15,971 bases of DNA, taken from positions 1-15,971 of the forward strand of contig CAYFLU010000072.1 of NCBI GenBank assembly GCA_964343975.1. The letters run 5' to 3'. The position numbers and the translations under genes were made by a program. Origin of the DNA: SCUN01 sp964343975 (lineage in GTDB: Bacteria; Acidobacteriota; Vicinamibacteria; Vicinamibacterales; SCN-69-37). Shown piece by piece: positions 1 through 6,121 of the stretch (positions are counted from its first letter, which is position 1; each line of letters begins with the position of its first letter). Under the pieces are notes generated by a model that was not told the origin of the DNA, made no database searches, and saw nothing but the letters and a program-made list of their open reading frames with translations.

Positions 1-2
1 GC

Positions 3-1376
3 GGCTACACCGCGCCGCGCCAGTCGCGCACCCACTTCGGCTCGGTGCTCGTCGGCTACCGGAAGGGACGCGACCTGATCTTTGCCGGCAGCGTCGGCAC
101 CGGCTTCACACAAGACGAGCTCGACCGCCTTGCCAAGCTCTTTGCTGCGCGACGGGCCACCGGATCCCCGTTCGCGAATCGTGTGGTGAGCAACGAAGCG
201 CCCCACTGGCTGAGGCCCGACCTCCTCTGCGAAGTGAAGTTCATCGAGTGGACCGACGACGGGTTGCTGCGGCAGCCGGTGTATCTCGGACTGCGCGACG
301 ACAAAGACAGCGCGAGTGTGGTGCGTGAGACGGCGGCGAAAGCGCCTGCGTCCAGGGCACCCCGGCCGTCACGATCTCCTGTGAAGGGCACCGCCGCGTC
401 ATCGTCGGCGTTGATCGAAAAGCTGGCCGAGCTCGAACGTGCCAAGCGCGATGGCGAGATCGAACTGTCCGATGGACATCGATTGCGCGTGACCAATCTG
501 GCAAAGGTGCTGTGGCCCGCCATCGGCGCCACGAAGGGCGAACTCCTTCGCTACTACGCCGAGGTGGCGCCGTTGATCCTGCCGGCCGTCGATGATCGAC
601 CGCTCGTGATGAAGCGGTCGCCGAACGGCGTCGAGAAGCCGTACTTCTACCAGCAGCGCCATCCCGAGCCCGCGCCGGCCGGCGTGCGTCGCGAGACGCT
701 CGACGAAGACATCGATCCGATCGAAGAAGACGGCAACGGCGGGCAGCCGCGCCTCATCGGCGGCGCGATGACGACGCTCCTGTATATGTCGCAGCTGGCG
801 GCCATCTCGCAGGACCCGTGGTTCTCGCGCGTGTCGGATCCGCTGCACATGGACTACGCCGCGATCGACCTCGATCCGGGCGACGACGCGACGTTCGAGG
901 ATGTGGTGGATGTGGCGCGCTGGGTGCACGACGAGTTGGAGCGCCTGCACATTCCGTCGGTGCCGAAGACCTCCGGCTCGAGCGGGCTCCACATCTACAT
1001 TCCGCTGCCGAAGAAGACGACATACGAGACGGGGCAACTGCTCTGCCATCTGGTGGCCACGCTCGTGGCGACCAAGCATCCGAAGCAGGCCACGATCGAG
1101 CGCATGGTGCGCAAGCGGGCGACGTCCCAGGTCTACGTGGACTACTTGCAGAACATCATCGGCAAGACGTTGGCCACGGCGTATTCGGCGCGCGCGAGCG
1201 ACTACGCCGGCGTGTCGACGCCGCTGCGATGGACGGAAGTGACGCGACGACTCGACCCGCGCGATTTCACGATCCGCACTGCGCCGGAACGCTTCGCGGA
1301 GGTCGGCGACCTGTGGAAGCCGCTCCGCACGATGACGCCGGTGAACATCGCGCGCGTGCTCGAGACGTTGCAGTGA
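3..1376 (+). CDS. ligD: DNA ligase D, C-terminal part (ligase OB-fold plus polymerase domain), 5' end outside window
   Basis: LigD is the ATP-dependent ligase/polymerase of bacterial non-homologous end joining and works with Ku at double-strand breaks. The frame is open from base 3 and begins inside the ligase domain (GYTAPRQSRTHFGSVLVGYR), so the apparent GTG start at 45 is not the real start. 457 residues are visible. Residues 1-100 are the end of the ligase OB-fold (HWLRPDL, EVKFIEW). Residues 105-140 are a Pro/Ser/Ala linker. Residues 155-457 are the archaeo-eukaryotic primase-like polymerase domain. Its catalytic features are present: the two metal-binding Asp of IDLDPGD (about 288-294), the SSGLHIYIPL His motif (about 326-335) and the third Asp in VYVDYLQN (about 380). 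The order ligase-then-polymerase fits LigD; any nuclease domain would lie upstream. No ku gene is in the window. The stop overlaps the gluQ start. Family identity is very likely. Confidence 0.95.
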   Translation, partial: GYTAPRQSRTHFGSVLVGYRKGRDLIFAGSVGTGFTQDELDRLAKLFAARRATGSPFANRVVSNEAPHWLRPDLLCEVKFIEWTDDGLLRQPVYLGLRDDKDSASVVRETAAKAPASRAPRPSRSPVKGTAASSSALIEKLAELERAKRDGEIELSDGHRLRVTNLAKVLWPAIGATKGELLRYYAEVAPLILPAVDDRPLVMKRSPNGVEKPYFYQQRHPEPAPAGVRRETLDEDIDPIEEDGNGGQPRLIGGAMTTLLYMSQLAAISQDPWFSRVSDPLHMDYAAIDLDPGDDATFEDVVDVARWVHDELERLHIPSVPKTSGSSGLHIYIPLPKKTTYETGQLLCHLVATLVATKHPKQATIERMVRKRATSQVYVDYLQNIIGKTLATAYSARASDYAGVSTPLRWTEVTRRLDPRDFTIRTAPERFAEVGDLWKPLRTMTPVNIARVLETLQ

Positions 1377-2131
1377 CGTTGATCACCCGGTTTGCGCCGG
1401 CGCCCACCGGCTACCTCCATCTCGGCCATGTGCGCAACGCGCGCCACGTGTGGACGTGGGCGCGCGCGAACGGCGCACGCGTGCTCCTGCGCATCGAGGA
1501 TCACGATCGACAGCGCTGCCGGCCCGAATACGAGGCCGCGATCCTCGAAGACCTCGCGTGGCTCGGCTTCACGCCTGATGCCACCGTGCCGCGCCAGAGT
1601 GAACGCGACGCGGCCTATCGCGAGGTGCTGGCGTCGTTCATCGCGCGCGGGCTCGTGTATGGCTGCACCTGCACGCGCGCCGAGATCGGCGGCCCGCGCT
1701 ATGCGGGCACGTGCCGCGATCGCGGGATCCCGCTCGAGAACGGCGTGAACTGGCGCGTGCGCATCGAGCCTGGTGCGGAGACCTTCACGGATCTGCTCTG
1801 CGGTCCGCAGACGCAGGAGCCGTTCGCGCAGTGCGGCGATCTGCTGATCCGCGACCGGCTCGACAACTGGACGTACCAGTGGGCCGCGACGATCGACGAC
1901 TACCTGCAGCAGGTGACGCACGTGATTCGCGGTGAGGACCTCCTCGACTCGACCGGGCGCCAGATCCGGCTGGCACGTCTGGCCGGACGCGCGACGCCGG
2001 CCACGTTCATGCATCACCCGCTGATCATGAAGTCGCCGACGCAGAAGCTCAGCAAATCGGACGGCGACACCGGTATCCGCGATCTGCGCGCGCGCGGCCT
2101 CAGCGCCACCGACGTGCTCGCGCTTTGTTAA
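1373..2131 (+). CDS. gluQ: glutamyl-Q tRNA(Asp) synthetase
   Basis: GluQ activates glutamate and attaches it to queuosine at the wobble position of tRNA-Asp. It is a GltX paralogue without the anticodon-binding domain. The protein has 252 residues. It shows the class I HIGH-like motif HLGH (16-19) after RFAPAPTG, the zinc site C98-x-C100 ... Y110-x3-C114 typical of YadB/GluQ, RGEDLLDST (187-194), and the KMSKS-like KLSKS (225-229). The GTG start at 1373 is chosen because homology begins at once (LITRFAPAPTGYLHLGH) and it overlaps the ligD stop as GTGA, suggesting translational coupling; an in-frame extension to 818 is only ligD shadow. The protein ends about 23 residues after KLSKS, shorter than E. 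coli YadB (about 300 residues), so it is either a compact form or 3'-truncated. A truncated GltX is the alternative, but the zinc pattern favours GluQ. Confidence 0.9.
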   Translation: MTLITRFAPAPTGYLHLGHVRNARHVWTWARANGARVLLRIEDHDRQRCRPEYEAAILEDLAWLGFTPDATVPRQSERDAAYREVLASFIARGLVYGCTCTRAEIGGPRYAGTCRDRGIPLENGVNWRVRIEPGAETFTDLLCGPQTQEPFAQCGDLLIRDRLDNWTYQWAATIDDYLQQVTHVIRGEDLLDSTGRQIRLARLAGRATPATFMHHPLIMKSPTQKLSKSDGDTGIRDLRARGLSATDVLALC

Positions 2132-2148
2132 GAGTTCGCAAAACACCC

Positions 2149-2176
2149 CCCGGCCACGGCATCGCCGCCGTCCGGG
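2149..2176 (+). terminator. GC-rich hairpin after gluQ
   Basis: CCCGG-cc-ACGGC, a loop ATCGCC, then GCCGT-CCGGG form two stacked 5-bp helices with a CC bulge, 17 bases after the gluQ stop. There is no U-tract, so it is at best a weak or Rho-assisted terminator. Confidence 0.4.
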
Positions 2177-2179
2177 CGC

Positions 2180-2185
2180 TACGAT
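2180..2185 (+). promoter_or_regulatory. possible -10 box (TACGAT) for the 2216 gene
   Basis: TACGAT lies 30 bases before the ATG at 2216 and just after the hairpin. No convincing -35 box is seen about 17 bases upstream. A small dyad CGTCC-aac-GGACG (2190-2202) lies in the would-be leader. Tentative. Confidence 0.25.
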
Positions 2186-2215
2186 GATCCGTCCAACGGA
2201 CGAGAGCACAACACC

Positions 2216-4141
2216 ATGAAGACACTGACCACGCTCGGCCTCATCCTCACCGCCACGATCTTCGTCGGCGCACAGCAGCAGACCATCCAGGTCGGCTCGG
2301 CGCCGCAGCTGCCGCCGCGCGATCCCAGTCTCTCGCTCGGTCCGCAGACACCCGCCAAGGGCACGGCCGGTGTGAAAGGCCAGGTCACCTCGGTGGAAGG
2401 CGGCCGCCCACTGCGCCGCGCCAGCGTGCGGTTGCAGGGCACGACCGCCGGGTTGTCGCGCACCACGATGACCGACAACCAGGGCAACTACGAGTTCAAC
2501 GATCTGCCGGCGGGCGACTACACGATTCGCGCGAGCAAGCCCGGCTACCTCGAAGCCATCTACGGCCAGAAGCGGCCCGGCAGCGGCCGTCCCGGCACAC
2601 CGGTCACCGTCGCCGACAACCAGCACCTCGAGAAGATCGACTTCTCCATTCCGCGCGGCGGCGTCATCACCGGTGTGATTGCCGACGACGTGGGCGAGCC
2701 GCTGTTCGGCGTGCCGGTGCGCGCGCTGCGCTGGGCCGTGCGCAACGGCGAGAAATCGCTCGTGGCGGCCGGGTCGGCCACGACCGACGATCGCGGCATC
2801 TATCGCATCGCCTCCCTCGTCCCCGGCGACTACGTCGTCCTCGCGACACCCGTGGAAGACAACGGACCGCTCAGCGACGCGGATCTGCGCGCGTTGCGTG
2901 AGAGCGTGGCGCCGATCAATCTCGGCGGCGGCAACGTGTCGGTCAGCACGGTGGCGGCTCGTCCGGTGGTGGCCGCGGGCGCGGCCGACACGACCTACGT
3001 CCCGACATCCGGCTACGCGCCGGTGTTCTACCCCGGCACGACGATCGCCTCTGGCGCAACGAGCGTGGCGCTCGGTGCGGCAGAAGAGAAAAACGCCATC
3101 GACATTCAGCTGCAGTTGGTGCCGCTCGGCACGATCACGGGCACGGTGCTGGGTGACGCGCGCGCGGTGCAGGGCACGACGATCGAACTCACCGATGTAA
3201 ACACGGGCCTGCCCGGCCTCGCGGCGAAGACGACGCGGCCCGGCCCCGACGGACGCTTCACGTTCAACGGCGTCGCGCCGGGTTCGTATGTGGTGACCGC
3301 CAAGAGCGGCAACGCGACGTTCGTGTCGATCGATCAGTCGGGCGGCCAGACGCGCATGATGGTGACGATGCAGGCCGTCGGTGGCCCGATCGGCCCGGGC
3401 GCGCCGGGCGCGGCCGGCCCTGGGCAGCCGCCGCCACCGCCGATGTGGGCACGCACGGACGCGTCGATCGAGGGACGGCAGAAATTGGAAGTGCAGCTGA
3501 TGTTGCAGCCCGGCATGAGCGTCAGCGGCCACATCGCCTTCGACGGCAACGGCCAGCCCCCCACCGAATTCACCGGCGCGCGCATCGTGCTGGCGTCGTC
3601 CACGCAGGGCTCGGTGCTGAGCGGCTCAGCGATGGGCAACATCGACGCCGACGGCAAGTTCCGGATCCCGGATGTGATGCCGGGGCGTTACAAGGTCTCG
3701 ATCATCGGCATTCGCGGATGGCGGCCGCGCTCGATTGACGTCGCCGGACAGGACGCGCTCGACTCACTGCTCGAGGTGAAGGCCGGTGAGGACGTGGCGA
3801 ACGTCACGGCGACGTTCACGAACAAGCCGAGCGAGCTGTCAGGGACGCTGCAAGACGGGAGCGGCAAGCCGACGAGCGCCTACACGATCGTGCTGTATGC
3901 CGCGGATCAACGCTTCTGGACGCCGCAGTCGCGCCGCATCCTCTCGACGCGTCCCTCGACGAGCGGCACGTTCACGTTCCGCGATCTGCCCGCGGGCGAC
4001 TACAAGCTCGCGGCCATCGAAGACGCCGAACCCGACAGCTGGTTCGATCCCGCGTTCCTGCGTCAGCTCATCGGCGCGTCGATGTCGGTGACGATCGTCG
4101 AAGGCGAGAAGAAGACGCAGGACATCAAGATTGGCAAATGA
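2216..4141 (+). CDS. exported multi-module carboxypeptidase-regulatory-like protein
   Basis: A 641-residue secreted protein. Residues 1-20 look like a signal peptide (MKTLTTLGLILTATIFVGAQ, cleavage near Ala19-Gln20). About five beta-sandwich modules of the CarboxypepD_reg/CNA-B type follow, near 53-110, 147-212, 305-365, 435-500 and 540-600. Each carries a G(x)V/I/L-G opening strand and the recurring GxFxFxxLPAGxY ending: YEFNDLPAGDY, YRIASLVPGDY, FTFNGVAPGSY, FRIPDVMPGRY, FTFRDLPAGDY. A Gly/Pro-rich linker lies at 389-410. No catalytic motif or transmembrane barrel is seen, so it is not a TonB receptor. Such proteins are abundant in Acidobacteriota; binding or scaffolding at the cell surface is an inference. 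It appears to be a single-gene unit between a hairpin and the large palindrome. The ATG has only a weak purine-rich ribosome site. Confidence 0.85.
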   Translation: MKTLTTLGLILTATIFVGAQQQTIQVGSAPQLPPRDPSLSLGPQTPAKGTAGVKGQVTSVEGGRPLRRASVRLQGTTAGLSRTTMTDNQGNYEFNDLPAGDYTIRASKPGYLEAIYGQKRPGSGRPGTPVTVADNQHLEKIDFSIPRGGVITGVIADDVGEPLFGVPVRALRWAVRNGEKSLVAAGSATTDDRGIYRIASLVPGDYVVLATPVEDNGPLSDADLRALRESVAPINLGGGNVSVSTVAARPVVAAGAADTTYVPTSGYAPVFYPGTTIASGATSVALGAAEEKNAIDIQLQLVPLGTITGTVLGDARAVQGTTIELTDVNTGLPGLAAKTTRPGPDGRFTFNGVAPGSYVVTAKSGNATFVSIDQSGGQTRMMVTMQAVGGPIGPGAPGAAGPGQPPPPPMWARTDASIEGRQKLEVQLMLQPGMSVSGHIAFDGNGQPPTEFTGARIVLASSTQGSVLSGSAMGNIDADGKFRIPDVMPGRYKVSIIGIRGWRPRSIDVAGQDALDSLLEVKAGEDVANVTATFTNKPSELSGTLQDGSGKPTSAYTIVLYAADQRFWTPQSRRILSTRPSTSGTFTFRDLPAGDYKLAAIEDAEPDSWFDPAFLRQLIGASMSVTIVEGEKKTQDIKIGK

Positions 4142-4150
4142 CAGGCGCCT

Positions 4151-4290
4151 GCAAGTTGGAAGTAAGAAGCAACAAGTGAACAAGTAGAAGTGAGAAGGGG
4201 GAAGTCGCAAGGGGAGCACGATCGATTCCCTTGTGACTTCTCCTTTTTGACTTTAACTTGCCCACTTGTTGCTTCTTACTTTCCTCTTGC
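4151..4290. repeat. 140-base imperfect palindrome with purine and pyrimidine arms
   Basis: Arms of about 65 bases (4151-4215 and 4226-4290) enclose a 10-base loop, GCACGATCGA. The core AAGTAAGAAGCAACAAGTG (4160-4178) is matched perfectly by its reverse complement at 4262-4280. The innermost 15 bases pair with only two G-T wobbles. The left arm is almost all purine on the plus strand. It lies between convergent genes and could act as a bidirectional terminator or be a small non-autonomous repeat. A nearby direct repeat, CTGTCTCCGT, sits at 4304-4313 and 4316-4325. Confidence 0.85.
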
Positions 4291-4325
4291 AAGTGGCAAG
4301 TGGCTGTCTCCGTGACTGTCTCCGT

Positions 4326-5096
4326 CTACGCCCAGAACCCCGTCACTGACGTGACCTTGCCGTCGGCGTCGAAGGCGAAGAGGTTCGTGCCCTTCGCTTT
4401 CGGCGTGCCGTCGGGGCCGGGCACGTGCCAGTCGACGAGCGCGGTGCCGAGGCAGTGGCGCGCGTCGCCGTGGCGCACCATCGTCATGCCGGGCATGAAC
4501 TTCTGCGCGGCGCCGGCGTGCGTCGAGATCTCGGCGATGCCGGTGAGCAGACTGTAGCGATCGCCAAAGCGCACGTCGCTCGCGGCGATCTCTGTCAACG
4601 CCGCACTTCGCTTCGCATCGTCGGTCTCGGCCCAGGCCGCGAACCAGGCATCGGCGCGCGCGTTCACGTCGGCGTGCAGCGCGTTCGCAATCACATTCGC
4701 AAACACGGAGAGATGGAAGCGCCAGCCCTGCACGTGCTGGTCGCGCGACGAGGCGTCGCCGAACTCGTGCGTCAGGGTGAGGCGCGTGCCCGCGCCTTCA
4801 CGCGCGAGCGCGATCGTCACGCGCGACTCGCCCGGCCCCATCGGCGTGCCGGAGGCGTAGCCGAACGTGAACACGATGCGGCTCGGCGCCGCGATCTCGA
4901 CGACCTCGCCGAGCGCTTCGACGTTGTTGGGATAGCGGATGTAGACCTTGCCGCCCGGACGCGGATCGATCGTGGAGCCGGCACCCCACCATGACGCCCA
5001 GCGCGCGCTGTCCTGGAAATAGGCGAAGACCGTATCGGGCTTCGCGAGGATGAACACGGAGCGATCGAGGTGATGCGCGAGCGTCGGCAGGGTCAT
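4326..5096 (-). CDS. SRPBCC (AHSA1-type) domain fused to an NTF2/SnoaL-like domain
   Basis: A 256-residue cytosolic protein. Residues 5-135 form an SRPBCC/AHSA1-type fold: HLDRSVFILAKPDTVFAYF at the start, then WWG, PGGKVYIRY, VVEIAAPSRIVFTFGY and the C-terminal helix HVQGWRFHLSVFANVIANAL. Residues 140-256 look like an NTF2/SnoaL-like alpha+beta domain (ADAWFAAWAETD ... DWHVPG ... FAFDADGKVTSVTGFW). The start at 5096 is chosen because SRPBCC homology begins there and it overlaps the upstream ArsR stop as ATGA; an upstream extension in this frame is out-of-frame ArsR sequence. ArsR plus SRPBCC pairs are a common two-gene arrangement, usually with the regulator controlling the pair. The ligand is unknown. 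Both domain calls rest on pattern recognition, the second less firmly. Confidence 0.85.
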   Translation of the reverse strand: MTLPTLAHHLDRSVFILAKPDTVFAYFQDSARWASWWGAGSTIDPRPGGKVYIRYPNNVEALGEVVEIAAPSRIVFTFGYASGTPMGPGESRVTIALAREGAGTRLTLTHEFGDASSRDQHVQGWRFHLSVFANVIANALHADVNARADAWFAAWAETDDAKRSAALTEIAASDVRFGDRYSLLTGIAEISTHAGAAQKFMPGMTMVRHGDARHCLGTALVDWHVPGPDGTPKAKGTNLFAFDADGKVTSVTGFWA

Positions 5097-5503
5097 GGCT
5101 GGCGTTTCCTTTTCGGTGCGTGCGTAGTGCGCGTGTGCGTGACGCGGCCGCCGGCAGGCTTCCCGCGACGACGACGGGCGGGGCGCGGTCCGCGGCGGGA
5201 TTCTTCGAGTTCGGCAGCGAGTTTCAGAGTCCAGAGCGCGTCGTTCCACATGTGTTCGAGCGCCGCGGCGACGGGCGCGAGCGATTCGCGCACGGCACGG
5301 TAGTAGCGAAACTGCTTGTCGCGCCGGCACTCGACGAGGCCGGCGCGTTCGAGTGCTTTCAGTTGCAGCGACACGGCGCCGAACGTCACATCCGGCATGG
5401 CGTCGCGGATCTCACCGGCCGAGCGCTCCTCGTCCCACACGAGCCGCAGGATCTCGCGCCGGCGCGGCGAAGCGAGGGCGGTCAGTGTGGGCGTGTGGAG
5501 CAT
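5093..5503 (-). CDS. ArsR-family winged-helix repressor
   Basis: 136 residues. Residues 5-85 are a typical ArsR winged helix: LTALASPRRREILRLVWDEE, then the recognition helix region VTFGAVSLQLKALERAGLVE, then the wing CRRDKQFRYYRA. No Cys cluster of the classical metal-sensing ELCVCDL type is present, so it belongs to the non-metal ArsR group often paired with SRPBCC genes. The C-terminus (110-136) is a basic Arg/Lys-rich tail. The ATG at 5503 directly follows a near-consensus promoter, implying a leaderless message. The stop overlaps the start of the SRPBCC gene (ATGA), so the two are a translationally coupled operon. Autorepression through the dyad in the promoter is inferred. Confidence 0.9.
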   Translation of the reverse strand: MLHTPTLTALASPRRREILRLVWDEERSAGEIRDAMPDVTFGAVSLQLKALERAGLVECRRDKQFRYYRAVRESLAPVAAALEHMWNDALWTLKLAAELEESRRGPRPARRRRGKPAGGRVTHTRTTHAPKRKRQP

Positions 5504-5509
5504 GTCGAC

Positions 5510-5538
5510 ACTTTAGATAAAACTAAAATATGTGTCAA
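5510..5538 (-). promoter_or_regulatory. near-consensus promoter of the arsR-SRPBCC operon
   Basis: Read on the minus strand: -35 TTGACA (5538-5533), a 17-base spacer, and -10 TAAAGT (5515-5510). The predicted transcription start falls about 7 bases on, at or next to the A of the arsR ATG (5503), so the mRNA would be leaderless. This is a small AT-rich island in GC-rich surroundings. Confidence 0.75.
5512..5527. promoter_or_regulatory. operator-like dyad inside the arsR promoter
   Basis: TTTAG-ATAAAA-CTAAA is an exact 5-bp inverted repeat overlapping the -10 box and spacer, where a bound ArsR dimer would block RNA polymerase. A second palindrome, TGTCGACA, lies at 5503-5510 over the start codon. 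The link to this ArsR is inferred. Confidence 0.5.
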
Positions 5539-5552
5539 GCGCCACTGACACG

Positions 5553-5650
5553 GTGCGACAGTGCGAGGGTGCGAACGTTCCGACGTGCAGAGTGCGAAAG
5601 TGCTTTTTCAGTGCGAGGGTGCGACAGTGCGAAGGTGCGACGGTGCGGCC
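5553..5650. repeat. degenerate GTGCGANN octamer tandem repeat
   Basis: About a dozen imperfect octamers run head to tail (GTGCGACA, GTGCGAGG, GTGCGAAC ... GTGCGACG, GTGCGGCC), broken in the middle by TTTTTCA. CAGTGCGAGGGTGCGA occurs exactly at 5559-5574 and 5609-5624. No gene was recognised here; the stretch from 5539 to 5792 holds only this repeat and the two elements listed next. Confidence 0.8.
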
Positions 5651-5691
5651 GTGTCGCCGTCCAAGTGGCGGGCCGTGATGTGCCGATTGAA

Positions 5692-5710
5692 GTGAGCCCG
5701 GAAGGAATCG
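5692..5710. repeat. exact 19-base copy of the tRNA-Lys 3' end (att-like direct repeat)
   Basis: GTGAGCCCGGAAGGAATCG here is identical to 5795-5813, the acceptor/T-arm 3' end of tRNA-Lys(CTT), in the same orientation and 103 bases away. Duplicated tRNA 3' ends are the usual footprint of tyrosine-recombinase integration, but only 84 bases separate the copies and no integrase is nearby. Confidence 0.65.
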
Positions 5711-5718
5711 CGCCCGAA

Positions 5719-5744
5719 GGCCGAGGCGCGAAGCGCCGATGGCC
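5719..5744. repeat. REP-like hairpin between the tRNA-Lys 3'-end copies
   Basis: GGCC-ga-GGCGC, loop GAA, GCGCC-gat-GGCC: two nested perfect helices with a small internal loop. It lies downstream of the tRNA cluster on the minus strand and may help end its transcription. A further dyad CCAAATT...AATTTGG (5771-5777, 5789-5795) abuts the tRNA-Lys CCA. Confidence 0.55.
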
Positions 5745-5792
5745 GAGTGCCGGAGGCGTTCCGCGGCGATCCAAATTGAACGAAGTGAAATT

Positions 5793-5868
5793 TGGTGAGC
5801 CCGGAAGGAATCGAACCTTCAACCAACAGATTAAGAGTCTGCTGCTCTGCCAATTGAGCTACGGGCCC
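5793..5868 (-). tRNA. tRNA-Lys (anticodon CTT), CCA encoded
   Basis: The cloverleaf folds fully on the minus strand. The acceptor GGGCCCG/CGGGCTC has one G-T pair, the D-arm contains GCTCAATTGGCAGAGC, and the anticodon stem CAGA/TCTG holds the loop CTCTTAA (CTT, reading AAG). The T-loop is TTCGATT, followed by discriminator A and CCA. It is the last of three tRNAs, 35 bases after tRNA-Arg(CCG). Its 3' end is duplicated at 5692-5710. Confidence 0.95.
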
Positions 5869-5903
5869 ACGAAGAACGAAGAACTGGTGGGGTCTTGCGA
5901 GTT

Positions 5904-5980
5904 TGGCGCGCCCGGGAGGATTCGAACCTCCGACCTTTGGCTCCGGAGGCCAGCGCTCTATCCAGCTGAGCTACGGGCGC
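5904..5980 (-). tRNA. tRNA-Arg (anticodon CCG), CCA encoded
   Basis: The acceptor GCGCCCG/CGGGCGC pairs perfectly, the anticodon loop is CTCCGGA (CCG, reading CGG), the T-stem is GGAGG/CCTCC with loop TTCGAAT, and it ends in discriminator G and CCA. The top anticodon-stem pair (27-43) is a C-A mismatch. It lies 15 bases downstream of tRNA-Arg(TCG) and shares its first 14 bases. Confidence 0.95.
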
Positions 5981-5995
5981 ACTCTATTCAGTTCG

Positions 5996-6072
5996 TGGTG
6001 CGCCCGGAGGGACTTGAACCCCCAACCTACGGGTTCGAAGCCCGGCGCTCTATCCAATTGAGCTACGGGCGC
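5996..6072 (-). tRNA. tRNA-Arg (anticodon TCG), CCA encoded
   Basis: The acceptor GCGCCCG/CGGGCGC pairs perfectly, the anticodon loop is CTTCGAA (TCG, reading CGA), the T-loop is TTCAAGT, and it ends in A and CCA. Pair 27-43 is a C-T mismatch. It is first in the cluster. A weak -10-like TATGCT (6089-6084) precedes it without a clear -35, and the ankyrin gene ends only 49 bases upstream, so read-through is possible. Confidence 0.95.
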
Positions 6073-6121
6073 ACAGACAAATGAGCATAGCGTACCGACT
6101 TCGCCTTGGCTAGTCGCAAAA

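Noticed and set aside
818..1372. Upstream extension of gluQ
   Set aside because: Lies wholly in ligD in another frame; GluQ homology begins at 1373.
1202..3532. 776-codon minus-strand open frame opposite ligD, gluQ and the exported protein
   Set aside because: Arg/Ala/His-rich low-complexity translation without motifs, opposite three well-supported genes; a shadow frame caused by high GC.
5097..5330. N-terminal extension of the SRPBCC protein
   Set aside because: Arg-rich sequence in the wrong frame of arsR; the ATGA overlap gives a natural start.
5553..5650. Octamer array as a CRISPR
   Set aside because: Repeats are contiguous and degenerate, without unique spacers or cas genes.
5692..5813. 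A present-day integrated element at tRNA-Lys
   Set aside because: Only 84 bases lie between the repeats and no integrase or cargo gene exists; kept only as a possible scar.
5530..6084. 184-codon plus-strand frame reading GRIRTSDLWLRRPALYPAELRA and PEGLEPPTYGFEARR
   Set aside because: This is the well-known spurious protein made by translating the antisense strand of tRNA genes.
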